A DNA stretch of 32,894 bases from Caccoplasma_A sp045587545 (GTDB lineage: Bacteria; Bacteroidota; Bacteroidia; Bacteroidales; G3-4614), in the NCBI GenBank assembly GCA_045587545.1, contig JAZNCN010000013.1, positions 1 to 32,894 of the forward strand, given 5' to 3'. Shown one piece after another: positions 5,504 to 14,230 of this stretch (the first letter of the stretch is position 1; each line of letters opens with the position of its first letter). The position numbers and the translations under genes were made by a program. The notes beneath the pieces are model-generated. The model was not told where the DNA came from. It saw nothing but the letters and a program-made list of their open reading frames with translations, and made no database searches.

Positions 5504-7594
5504 ATGAAAACTATTGTCAAAAAAGGTTCTATTTCAAGAGCCTTGTTACTATTCCTTATTGCTTTTGCATCATTTACAGTATTTGGAGATTTAAAAGCAC
5601 AATCTTCTCAAAGTAATTTAGTATCTAAATTAAAAGAAAAACCCTTAGGGATTGATAATTATGGTTTTGCCGCATATTATAATGCAGGATATCAAATCAA
5701 TAATTTTAGAGGATATAAAATTATGAATGGTTCTTCAGCCATTCAATCTTTCAAATTAAATCCTAATGGTTCTTCATATGCCGTTTTAAGTTCAACAAAA
5801 AAAGGTAGCAATGTTACTATTTATGATTTATGGAAACCAAATGCCATATTATATAAATTTAAAATGTTGTTGCCTCCTGTAGCAATTACATACTCACCTG
5901 ATTCAAAAACATTAGCTATCGCAGATAATGTAAATACAATACATTTTTATGATACAAGAACATATATTGAGACAGGAAAAATCACAGCTTCTATATTCCC
6001 TTCAAAAATAGCTATAAGTGCCAATAATTTTTATATGGGAGTTGCTTCGGGGAATAAATTGCAAATATGGAATCTTGAAAATAAAGAGTTAAGAAAGGAG
6101 ATAGTTACTTCATCTCAAGTTAATTCTTTCGCTTTCTCAAAAGGAGATGCTTCTCTTATTGTAGCCACATCAAATGGTGAAGTAACAGTATATGATACAA
6201 AATCGTTTAATCAAACACATAATTTCACTTCATTAGGAACTGCAACATCTTGTGATGTTAACAATACAGGAAAATATATTGCTGTTGTAAGCGGAGATAA
6301 TAAGATTACGCTTTTAAATAAATTTCAAAAAAATGACAAACAATATATAATTCCTGAGGGAAATGGCATTGGTAACGTCCAATTTGTTTTGAATAAGAAG
6401 GGAGAGACATTCTTGTTCTATAATACAAACAACACTTTGGAATTCTATTATTTGGCAGATATAAATCCATATTACAATCAATTGTTGACTGATGAATTGA
6501 ATAGTAAAATGGATGTTTGGATGAAACAAATGGAAGGAGAAAGCTTGGAAGACTATCAATTACGTATGAGTGATGAAAACAGAATGGAACAAATAAAATT
6601 ATTTGAGCAAGAGATTTCAACTCGTTTGGCAGATGATCTATTAGCAAATTCTGAAATAACATTAGGTAGCTTTAATACTCAAGAGAATACTCTTGCAATT
6701 GATTTCAATACAATGCCTTCAATATATCTTGATGTTCCTATGGATCAAATTGGAAGTTTCCAAGATGTTAATAATCTTGAGTTCCGAAATGCTCAATACG
6801 GAATTACTGCTGATGATAATTTTGAGTTGGTATATGTTGATGTATATAATAAAGCTACAGGAGAGACATATACTTTTGATAATAGAGAGAGACGAAATCT
6901 TGACTTTTTACAACTTGAGGATTCTTTTGTGCCTTTAGAGGTTGCACAACTCTCAAATATGGACGAAGTAAAATTAAAGGACTTGCGTGATGAAGTTGTT
7001 GATAATGCTATAAAACAAAATACCATTACAAATCATACAAATGTTGATGTAAAAACCTCTATTAACCCCTCTGTTAATGCAAATGGAGATAAAATTATTA
7101 ATTATAATGTAGGTGTTTCTTACACAGTAGAGAAAGAATACTCAGCAAAAGAGGACTTTACTCCCGGTAAATTTAAGGTTGAGAATTCCGGAGCAGCGAC
7201 AGCTATGTTATCAATTATTGACAAAGCTTTTGAAAATGAGTTTAAACAATATTTGGTCCCCGGGAAAAAACTTATTATAACAATTACAGGTATGGCCGAT
7301 AAATTACCCATCAATGGTAAAATTCTATATGATGGTTGCTACGGTGACTTTAAAAATGAACCTGTTTGGGGAGAGGAGTTATTTGCAATAAATTTAACAA
7401 AGGCTGAAGGTATCACAACAAATGAACAATTAGCTTTTGCAAGAGCAGTAAGCATTAAAGATTCTATTGAGAAAAATATTGAAGGAATTTCGGATATGCA
7501 AACATCTTTTGAATATAAGATAGAGGTATCAGACAAAGTTGGAGGAGAATATCGAAGAATTTCGGTGAATTTTGAGTTTGTAGATGCATTCTAA
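5504..7594 (+). CDS. Exported beta-propeller (WD40-like) protein with OmpA-like C-terminus
   Basis: The 696-residue protein has a signal peptide (hydrophobic ALLLFLIAFASFTVFG, cleaved about residue 33 after KAQ). Residues 75-330 are WD40-like repeats, with blades such as VAITYSPDSKTLAIADNVNT, AFSKGDASLIVATSNGEVTV and NTGKYIAVVSGDNKITLLNK. From about 335 comes a helical segment (W-x-K-x-x-E-x-ESLEDYQLRM), then a strand-rich module to about 500 that is also found in the next gene. Residues 560-696 resemble an OmpA-type fold (LIITITGMAD, then LAFARAVSIKDSIEKN), although the motif is degenerate. The likely location is the periplasm, perhaps tethered to peptidoglycan. It is the first gene of the block, 11 bp ahead of the caspase gene. 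A sensor or scaffold role for the propeller is inference. Confidence 0.7.
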   Translation: MKTIVKKGSISRALLLFLIAFASFTVFGDLKAQSSQSNLVSKLKEKPLGIDNYGFAAYYNAGYQINNFRGYKIMNGSSAIQSFKLNPNGSSYAVLSSTKKGSNVTIYDLWKPNAILYKFKMLLPPVAITYSPDSKTLAIADNVNTIHFYDTRTYIETGKITASIFPSKIAISANNFYMGVASGNKLQIWNLENKELRKEIVTSSQVNSFAFSKGDASLIVATSNGEVTVYDTKSFNQTHNFTSLGTATSCDVNNTGKYIAVVSGDNKITLLNKFQKNDKQYIIPEGNGIGNVQFVLNKKGETFLFYNTNNTLEFYYLADINPYYNQLLTDELNSKMDVWMKQMEGESLEDYQLRMSDENRMEQIKLFEQEISTRLADDLLANSEITLGSFNTQENTLAIDFNTMPSIYLDVPMDQIGSFQDVNNLEFRNAQYGITADDNFELVYVDVYNKATGETYTFDNRERRNLDFLQLEDSFVPLEVAQLSNMDEVKLKDLRDEVVDNAIKQNTITNHTNVDVKTSINPSVNANGDKIINYNVGVSYTVEKEYSAKEDFTPGKFKVENSGAATAMLSIIDKAFENEFKQYLVPGKKLIITITGMADKLPINGKILYDGCYGDFKNEPVWGEELFAINLTKAEGITTNEQLAFARAVSIKDSIEKNIEGISDMQTSFEYKIEVSDKVGGEYRRISVNFEFVDAF

Positions 7595-7605
7595 ATATTA
7601 TTAGT

Positions 7606-10152
7606 ATGAGGCATTTAAAGATTTTAAGTATTATAATAGTTTTCTTAGGTATTTTGGGTAATGTTTATGCCCAAAATACCCCTTTAGAAGAAGCGTCTGC
7701 GTATTACAGAGCATTCTTAATGCAAACTAAAAGCGGTACTAATAGCGAGGATATGTACTATAATTTGCAAAATGCCTATAGCCGATATTGCTCTGTAATT
7801 AATGCCGGTGCAAATTACAATATTGATGAAATAAGAAGTGCATTTAAAACAATGTGGCCTTTTATGAAAAGTGGAGCTGTCTATTATTCAAAAAAGAGAC
7901 AACAAAATAGAGCTCTGTTTTTTGCCAAGGCTTATATTGATATTCCTTCAATGGATATATCTAAATCAGATGGATATATAACTGACTCTTATTATCCGAC
8001 GTTAGTCTATTTTGCGGCTTCGGGTTGTTATAATTCAAATGATTATAGAAGTGCCATCAGATATTTTAAGGAGTATATTAATACCGGGGATACTGAGAAT
8101 AAAAGGAGAGTATATGCCTTTATGATAAAAGCTCATACTTTACTAAAAGAGTTTGATGCTGCACAAAAAGTTTCAAATGAGGCATTGACTCAATATCCTA
8201 ATGATTTTAATATCCTTTCAATGGCTATAAATGCATGTATCGACTCGGGTGATGATACATATTTACAAGGTTATGTAACAAAAGCACTCGCTATTGAACC
8301 CAATAATCAAGTACTGCTTAATATACAAGGTAAGATATACGAAAAAAGCAGTAATTATAATGAAGCTATTAGGGTATACGAAAAATTAAGAAGTATGATG
8401 CCAAATAGTTTGAATGTAGCAAAACATTTGTCATTAAACTATTTTAATATAGGAATATTGTATTATAACCAAAGTCAGAATGCTGCAAGCAAAGATTTGG
8501 CATATAATTACAAAATGCATTCTGAAACTTATTTAACAAAGGCAAAACCATTGATTAACAATATAATTGTTGCCGAGCCAACTTCTGTACAATTTTTGCA
8601 GGCATTAGCCTCAATATATAAATGTGAGGGAGATGATGCTCGTTTTAATCAAACTAATAGTATGATAGCTTCTTTAGGAGGAGAAATTCAATCAAAAAGT
8701 GATTTGCCTCCTATAATGAGTTTAGACCAACCTTCTAAATCCAAATCTCAATCTCAATTTGAAAATAGTACTCCTTCGTATGCTTCAAACACTTCATCAG
8801 TGAATGAAGAACTATTTTCTGATTATGCAAAAAAATATATAGAGTCTCGAATAATATCATGGCAGGAAAAAGATCCCTATGAAACAATTGACGAGTATAA
8901 GAAAAGGGTAACAAATGAAACCCGTAATTCAAAAGTAAAAGAATTAATGGCTGAAGCTGAAAAATCGTTTCTTGATAACAGACGAACTCGTGTTGATATA
9001 GATGATTTTGAATTAAAGCCATATGATGCAGAGAATGAGGTTTTTCTTGCTGTTTGTGAATATGGAGAAGTTATTATTCCGGTTCCCAGAGCAAACGGTG
9101 AAGCAAAAATGTTTGGTAGTAGCTGGGAGGGTGTTCAAATAAGAAATCCTAAATTTCACATTGATAATGATAATATAAGAATTTCTGAATTAACTTTTGT
9201 CTCTCCAATGGGCAAAGAGTATAAATATGAAAGCAACAAGAGTTTCAATTATACCGAAACAAATATCAATATGGCATTTGAGGATATTAATTATGATAAA
9301 TTGGCAAATTCAAATCATAATGTTGCACACCATTCATCTATATCAAAAACAAAAGTAAATTATGGAGCTTCTGATGTCGACGTTGATATTCCCAAAACAA
9401 AAGGGGTTGATAATAAAACTTTTGCTGTGATAATAGCAAATGAGAATTATGGAATGGTTGCTAAAGTGCCCAATGCTCTAAATGACGGAAAAGTATTTGC
9501 AAAATATTGTAATCTTACTTTAGGTTTGCCTGAGACAAATATTCGATTATATACCGATGCCTCATATGGTTCTATGTTAAGTGCTGTCAATGACATCAAA
9601 AGCATTTCAGATGCATATACAGGTGATATAAATGTAATATTCTATTACGCAGGTCATGGAATACCCAATGAAGCAACAAAAGATGCATATCTAATGCCTA
9701 TAGATGGTGACGGAAAACATACCGAAGCATGTTACTCATTAAATAAATTATATAATGAATTAGGAGGATTAAATGCGAAGTCGGTATTGGTATTTCTTGA
9801 TGCATGTTTTAGTGGAGCGCAAAGAGGAGGAGAGATGTTAGCATCGGCTCGTGGTGTTGCTTTAAAGGCAAAGAAAGAGGAGGCTAAAGGAAATATGGTG
9901 ATATTTTCAGCAGCATCAAATGATGAAACGGCATTTCCCTATGAAGAGAAGCAACATGGATTATTCACTTACTATATTCTGAAGAAATTACAGTCAACTA
10001 AAGGAAATGTATCACTTAAAGAACTAAGTGATTATGTTATACAGAATGTAAAACAGCAATCGGTTGTGATTAACAGAAAATCACAAACTCCAACAATTAC
10101 CCCATCGCTATCAATGCATGATATATGGGAAAAAATTGAGATAAAAAGATAG
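7606..10152 (+). CDS. Exported TPR-caspase (peptidase C14) protein
   Basis: The 848-residue protein has a signal peptide (cleaved after VYAQ, residue 23), then helical TPR-like repeats over about residues 25-350 (for example DYRSAIRYFKEYINTGD and NYNEAIRVYEKLRSMMPNS). A Ser/Lys/Gln-rich linker (about 370-400) follows, then a module shared with the gene upstream (SWQEKDPYETIDEYKKRV, about 410-560). From about 603 comes a caspase-like domain: FAVIIANENY, the histidine motif YYAGHG (H684) and the cysteine motif LDACFSG (C734). Both catalytic residues are present, so it is probably an active C14 cysteine protease. Bacterial caspase homologues of this type usually cleave after basic residues, but substrates here are unknown. 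Export makes it distinct from cytosolic caspase-like defence proteins. Confidence 0.85.
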   Translation: MRHLKILSIIIVFLGILGNVYAQNTPLEEASAYYRAFLMQTKSGTNSEDMYYNLQNAYSRYCSVINAGANYNIDEIRSAFKTMWPFMKSGAVYYSKKRQQNRALFFAKAYIDIPSMDISKSDGYITDSYYPTLVYFAASGCYNSNDYRSAIRYFKEYINTGDTENKRRVYAFMIKAHTLLKEFDAAQKVSNEALTQYPNDFNILSMAINACIDSGDDTYLQGYVTKALAIEPNNQVLLNIQGKIYEKSSNYNEAIRVYEKLRSMMPNSLNVAKHLSLNYFNIGILYYNQSQNAASKDLAYNYKMHSETYLTKAKPLINNIIVAEPTSVQFLQALASIYKCEGDDARFNQTNSMIASLGGEIQSKSDLPPIMSLDQPSKSKSQSQFENSTPSYASNTSSVNEELFSDYAKKYIESRIISWQEKDPYETIDEYKKRVTNETRNSKVKELMAEAEKSFLDNRRTRVDIDDFELKPYDAENEVFLAVCEYGEVIIPVPRANGEAKMFGSSWEGVQIRNPKFHIDNDNIRISELTFVSPMGKEYKYESNKSFNYTETNINMAFEDINYDKLANSNHNVAHHSSISKTKVNYGASDVDVDIPKTKGVDNKTFAVIIANENYGMVAKVPNALNDGKVFAKYCNLTLGLPETNIRLYTDASYGSMLSAVNDIKSISDAYTGDINVIFYYAGHGIPNEATKDAYLMPIDGDGKHTEACYSLNKLYNELGGLNAKSVLVFLDACFSGAQRGGEMLASARGVALKAKKEEAKGNMVIFSAASNDETAFPYEEKQHGLFTYYILKKLQSTKGNVSLKELSDYVIQNVKQQSVVINRKSQTPTITPSLSMHDIWEKIEIKR

Positions 10153-10176
10153 TATTAACACTAAATATATTTTTAT

Positions 10177-11589
10177 ATGAAACATTTATTGACGGCAATG
10201 ATATTTGCCATAAGTTGTATTTTTACGATTCAAGCACAAAACTACGTGCAAGGTAAGGTCGTAGACAAGGACGGTAATCCAGTCCTTGGAGCAAAAGTGT
10301 ACTCTGACGAAGGAGAAACTGCAGTAAGTGATTTTGATGGATCTTTTAGGTTGGAAACAAAAAATCCGGCAAAGAACGTCTATGTAGAGTACGTGGGAAT
10401 GGGTAAAAAGAAGGCCCGAGTAAAATCATCAGAAGATATCATTCTGCAATTTGGAGATGGAGGAAGTAACTCTGCGTATTATCAAGGAGAATTAAACTTC
10501 GGATATTCATACGGACCATTATTTAAAGACCACAAGATAAGTTTTGAAACTGTTCAGGGAGCAAGAATAAATAAATACTTCTTTGCCGGTTTGGGCTTTG
10601 GAGTTCATTCTTTTGTCGGAGAAAATAATCCGCAAAGAACTGACCGCAACGGCGATTACAATTATGATTATTTCTATCACAGAGGTTATTCTGATTATGA
10701 TTTCTTAGACAAAATGGCTCTATCTTTTTCTGCAGATTTAAGAGCTTATTGGCCGGTATCTGATAAATTCCAACCATACGTAGGTATTGATTTAGGCTAC
10801 TATTTATCACTTGATGAGGATTTTTACAGAGGATTATATTTCACAGCTGGTGCTGGATTTAACTGGAGAAGATTAACGTTTGAAGCAGGATATGAGAGAA
10901 GTGGTGGAATAGGAGATTATGTAAAATACGAGAATGGGGAAGAAGACCTAAGTAGTGCTTATCCCAGAAGTAGTTTTTATACAAAGTTAGGTCTTAATTT
11001 CAACTCTTCTAAACTAAAAGAAAGAAGAGGAGAGAAGAAACCTTTATACCGCGATGATTGTGGCAGATGGATATGTGCTAACTATCAGGGAGAATTTAAT
11101 ACAGGTTATTCATACTCTCCAACAGCTGAAATTCATAGATATAAATTTGAAACAACTCATGGCGTCAGATTAAACAAATATTTGTATTCCGGAGTTGGTG
11201 TTGGCTTTGAATTTAATTTAGAAGAATGCGAAGAATTTGCTCTTCCTATATTTGTTGACTTGAGAGCATATTGGCCCGTAAATGAGAAATTTAATCCATA
11301 TATTGGAGTAGATGCCGGTTACTATATGTCAGTTGATTCAGATGATTATCGTGGTGCATATTTCAATACCGGTCTTGGTTTTAATGCAAACAGATTTAAT
11401 TTTGAGATTGGCTATGAATTAACCGGACATAACAAACATGTCTCTACATCTTATTGGGTAATAGACGGATATAATTATCGTTGGGACTACGAATATGGAC
11501 ACTATGAACACTCTAATTATAAAGTATCTGAACTATGCCATAGCGTTTACGTTAAGTTAGGAATAAATTTCAACAATATTAAAAGATAA
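10177..11589 (+). CDS. Outer-membrane protein: CarboxypepD_reg-like domain plus two tandem beta-barrel domains
   Basis: The 470-residue protein has a signal peptide (cleaved after IQAQ, residue 21). Residues 22-90 are a CarboxypepD_reg-like Ig domain (YVQGKVVDKDGNPVLGAKVY, then VSDFDGSFRLET). Two clearly related copies of a barrel-like domain follow: about 101-285 (YYQGELNFGYSYG, DLRAYWPVSDKFQPYVGIDL, DFYRGLYFTAGAGFNW) and about 302-470 (NYQGEFNTGYSYS, DLRAYWPVNEKFNPYIGVDA, DDYRGAYFNTGLGFNA). The protein ends in alternating hydrophobic strands (SVYVKLGINFNNIKR). No TonB plug is present, so it is not a SusC protein. It lies 24 bp after the caspase gene, in the same operon. Its role is unknown; an outer-membrane anchor or channel for the system is a guess. 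Confidence 0.7.
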   Translation: MKHLLTAMIFAISCIFTIQAQNYVQGKVVDKDGNPVLGAKVYSDEGETAVSDFDGSFRLETKNPAKNVYVEYVGMGKKKARVKSSEDIILQFGDGGSNSAYYQGELNFGYSYGPLFKDHKISFETVQGARINKYFFAGLGFGVHSFVGENNPQRTDRNGDYNYDYFYHRGYSDYDFLDKMALSFSADLRAYWPVSDKFQPYVGIDLGYYLSLDEDFYRGLYFTAGAGFNWRRLTFEAGYERSGGIGDYVKYENGEEDLSSAYPRSSFYTKLGLNFNSSKLKERRGEKKPLYRDDCGRWICANYQGEFNTGYSYSPTAEIHRYKFETTHGVRLNKYLYSGVGVGFEFNLEECEEFALPIFVDLRAYWPVNEKFNPYIGVDAGYYMSVDSDDYRGAYFNTGLGFNANRFNFEIGYELTGHNKHVSTSYWVIDGYNYRWDYEYGHYEHSNYKVSELCHSVYVKLGINFNNIKR

Positions 11590-11717
11590 TAAAAACAAGG
11601 TTAGATAGTGTAGTACTATAATAGTGCGAGGCTTTACACTTCAATTAATTATTATATAGTTATTACACTTAAAGCCGAGGAATTAATAGCAAAATTTTTA
11701 ATTAAAATCAGATAGAT

Positions 11718-12392
11718 ATGAAAAAGATTATTTTATTGGCTGTAGCATTTTTTACATTCAGCACAGGAACAATTATTGCACAAACACAAAAAGAGTTAAT
11801 GCAAGAGCGTAAAGAGATTAATAAAATGTCAAGAGCACAATTGACTCAAAAAGCAACAAAAGAAGCTCGTAATCAAGCAAAGAAAGATGCTAAAGCCGGC
11901 TGGACAGTATCTCCCGGTCATCTTCCATTAGAGAAGCAATACGATAAACTTTATATGATGCAGTATGAGATTGATGAATATGGATATCCTAAATTCATGG
12001 TAGGAGATGCTACATCGGTTGGAGAGAATTATGATGCTGCAAAAATGCAGGCATTAGAGTTGGCAAAACAAAATCTTGCCGGTCAAATAGAGACTAATGT
12101 GAATACATTAGTTGAAACATCAATGGCAAATAGTCAATTGCCAAACGAGCAGGCAGCTTCAATAACTGAAACAGTCTCAAAAAGCAAAAATTTAATTTCT
12201 CAGAAATTAGGCAGAGTAATACCTGTAGTTGAATGTTATAGAGTCCTTAGAGGCAAAGTAAAAGAGGTTAGAGTTGTAATTGCCTATAATTCAACAATGG
12301 CAATGGAAGCTGCCAAAAGTGCCATAAGAGATGAGATGGAGAAAAAAGGAGAAAAGTTGGGAGAGCAACTTGATAAAATATTAGGATTCTAA
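11718..12392 (+). CDS. LPP20-like exported protein
   Basis: The 224-residue protein has a signal peptide ending about residue 22 (GTIIAQ). A very charged helix follows (ELMQERKEINKMSRAQLTQK, then KEARNQAKKDAKAGW). The remainder fits the LPP20 pattern: GDATSVGENYDAAKMQALEL followed by AKQNLAGQIETNVNTLVETS, then a strand pair VVECYRVLRGKVKEVRVVIAYN and a final helix. In LPP20 proteins the A-xxxA-xxxA-xxxL helix packs on a small sheet, and members are often envelope lipoproteins. No lipobox cysteine is present here, so it is probably soluble in the periplasm. It sits 12 bp ahead of the DUF4384 gene; 128 bp without a clear promoter separates it from the barrel gene. Confidence 0.55.
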   Translation: MKKIILLAVAFFTFSTGTIIAQTQKELMQERKEINKMSRAQLTQKATKEARNQAKKDAKAGWTVSPGHLPLEKQYDKLYMMQYEIDEYGYPKFMVGDATSVGENYDAAKMQALELAKQNLAGQIETNVNTLVETSMANSQLPNEQAASITETVSKSKNLISQKLGRVIPVVECYRVLRGKVKEVRVVIAYNSTMAMEAAKSAIRDEMEKKGEKLGEQLDKILGF

Positions 12393-12404
12393 TAAAATTA
12401 ATGT

Positions 12405-13271
12405 ATGTATAGATATATATTGTCTGTATATCTTATTGTGTGTTCTCCACTAATTGTGTTAGCGAAAGGAGATAAAACAGTGAGCGGAGAATACACATAT
12501 TATGCTCCATCAAATCTTACTTTAGATGAGGCTAAAGATATGGCATTGTCTCGAGCAAAAATTAAAACTATAGAGGAGACTTTTGGAACGACTATCTCTC
12601 AACATAATGCCACTTTGGTTGAAAATAAAAATGGTTCTTCTGATGTTCATTTCTCATCGGCAAGTGAAAGTGATGTAAAGGGAGAATGGGTTGAAGATAT
12701 TGAACCTCCTGTTTTTAAGATAGATTATATTGATGGATCGCTTATTATTTATGTTAAGGTTTTTGGTAAAGTAAGAGAGGTTGAAGAGGCTTATTACAAT
12801 ATAGATATTAAAATATTAAGAAACGGAACTGATAAACATTTTGAAAGCAGTGAGTTTCATAGTGGAGATGATTTGTATCTTTATGTTAAATCACCCACAA
12901 AAGGATATTTAACTGTTTATATGGTAGTGGAGAATGAAGAGGCGTTTTGCTTGTTGCCATATATGCGTGATAAAAATGGTTTCTTTAGTATAGATAATAA
13001 TAAAGAGTACGTTTTATTTTCGGAGAAGAAGGCTGAATCTTCACTAAAAGATATAGTTGACGAATATACTTTGACATCAAATGGAAGCAGAGAACATGAC
13101 GATATATATGTTATATTTTCTCCAAATAAATTTTATAAAGCAACTGATGAGCAGTTAGATGAGAACTTACCTCGAGAACTTACATTTAATGAGTTTAATA
13201 AATGGATTACCAAAAACAGAATCCATGATAAGGAGATGTTTGTAAAAAAATGTCCTATAACAATATATTAA
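12405..13271 (+). CDS. DUF4384-domain exported protein
   Basis: The 288-residue protein has a signal peptide (ILSVYLIVCSPLIVLA, cleaved about residue 20). Residues 25-125 hold an LPP20/FlgT-like N-terminal part (TLDEAKDMALSRAKIKTIEE, then VFKIDYIDGSLIIYVKVFGKV). Residues about 130-270 match DUF4384: FHSGDDLYLYVKSPTKGYLT, VYMVVENEEAFCLLPYMRDK and KEYVLFSEKK, with a late helix. DUF4384 domains are often found with or fused to caspase-like (C14) proteins in bacteria, which fits the context here. They are thought to be extracytoplasmic beta-rich domains of unknown function. The 12-bp gap to the LPP20-like gene suggests translational coupling. Domain call moderately confident; function unknown. 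Confidence 0.65.
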   Translation: MYRYILSVYLIVCSPLIVLAKGDKTVSGEYTYYAPSNLTLDEAKDMALSRAKIKTIEETFGTTISQHNATLVENKNGSSDVHFSSASESDVKGEWVEDIEPPVFKIDYIDGSLIIYVKVFGKVREVEEAYYNIDIKILRNGTDKHFESSEFHSGDDLYLYVKSPTKGYLTVYMVVENEEAFCLLPYMRDKNGFFSIDNNKEYVLFSEKKAESSLKDIVDEYTLTSNGSREHDDIYVIFSPNKFYKATDEQLDENLPRELTFNEFNKWITKNRIHDKEMFVKKCPITIY

Positions 13272-13322
13272 TTGTAGATTAACTGCTCAAATTAAGAGAA
13301 ATTAAATTATTAATTAAGTATT

Positions 13323-14102
13323 ATGAAGAAGATTAAAATTATTGCGTTATTGCTCATGGTAACTGCCGCAATGTATGCGCAAAATGATTATAGAGAACTC
13401 TCTTGGAGAGTTCATTTGGGAATGAATATCTCAAATGTAACTAATATCGCTGATTTTGAGTATGGCGATGATTGGAATACAAAGCCTGGAATGGGAGTTA
13501 ACTTCGGATTTAGAGTTGACTATCAATTTAACAGATTTATAGCCATTCAAACAGGTTTGGATTACTCTTTAAAGGGCTGGAAAGCTACTGAAGAAGGAGA
13601 GGAAAGTAAATATGAATGGATGCCTTATTACGATGATTACTACGATGAATACTACGGTGAATACCGCTATGTAGGTGAAGCTGAGTATAAGTATAGAGAT
13701 AGAATAAAAATGAGTTATTTATCTATTCCTATATTGGCAGGTTTCCGTTACGATTTTAAAAACAACAGAGATATACGTTTAGTCGTAAATACAGGACCAT
13801 ACTTGGCAATAGGAATAGCAGGTAAAGGACATACTTCATATTCCGATAATTTAGATGAAGAATTTGCATATGCGGTTCCTGTTTTTGGAAAAGAAAAAGA
13901 TGTAGAAGATAAAGGTTCATATGGTTTTAAAAGATTTGATATGGGTTGGAGAATAGATGCGGGAATAGACATAAAGAAGTTTTATGTTGGAGCAGCTATT
14001 GAGATGGGATTCATCAATATGAATAACGAAGAATATTTTGATTATTTTGATAAACCATTAAAGAATAGAAATTATTCGATAAATATTGGATATAACTTCT
14101 AA
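13323..14102 (+). CDS. PorT-like outer-membrane beta-barrel protein
   Basis: The 259-residue protein has a signal peptide cleaved about residue 20 (AAMYAQ). The mature part starts LSWRVHLGMNISNVT and contains repeated amphipathic strands (GVNFGFRVDYQFNRFIAIQT, LSIPILAGFRYDF, GWRIDAGIDIKKFYVGAAIE), ending in INIGYNF with a terminal Phe, the classic outer-membrane barrel signature. This is the OMP_b-brl_2/PorT-like family. A striking loop near residues 101-118 is rich in Tyr, Asp and Glu (YDDYYDEYYGEY) and would be exposed. It is last in the AT-rich run and is followed by a hairpin at 14114-14141. Related proteins support gliding or type IX secretion, but no such genes are seen here. Confidence 0.75.
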   Translation: MKKIKIIALLLMVTAAMYAQNDYRELSWRVHLGMNISNVTNIADFEYGDDWNTKPGMGVNFGFRVDYQFNRFIAIQTGLDYSLKGWKATEEGEESKYEWMPYYDDYYDEYYGEYRYVGEAEYKYRDRIKMSYLSIPILAGFRYDFKNNRDIRLVVNTGPYLAIGIAGKGHTSYSDNLDEEFAYAVPVFGKEKDVEDKGSYGFKRFDMGWRIDAGIDIKKFYVGAAIEMGFINMNNEEYFDYFDKPLKNRNYSINIGYNF

Positions 14103-14113
14103 TTTAGAATACG

Positions 14114-14141
14114 AGGGGTGTTGCTTTAAAAAGCCACCCCT
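14114..14141 (+). terminator. Hairpin after the six-gene AT-rich block
   Basis: AGGGGTG pairs with CACCCCT, extended inward by GCTT/AAGC past a TT bulge. Only a weak T-containing tail follows, so termination may be partial. Nothing else is recognisable in 14142-14230. Confidence 0.4.
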
Positions 14142-14230
14142 TAATATTAAAATCTAAAATTTATAGGTATAGCATAGGTTATCTAATCTAATACAATTCA
14201 AAGTAGTTCCCTAATAATAAGAATATTAAT

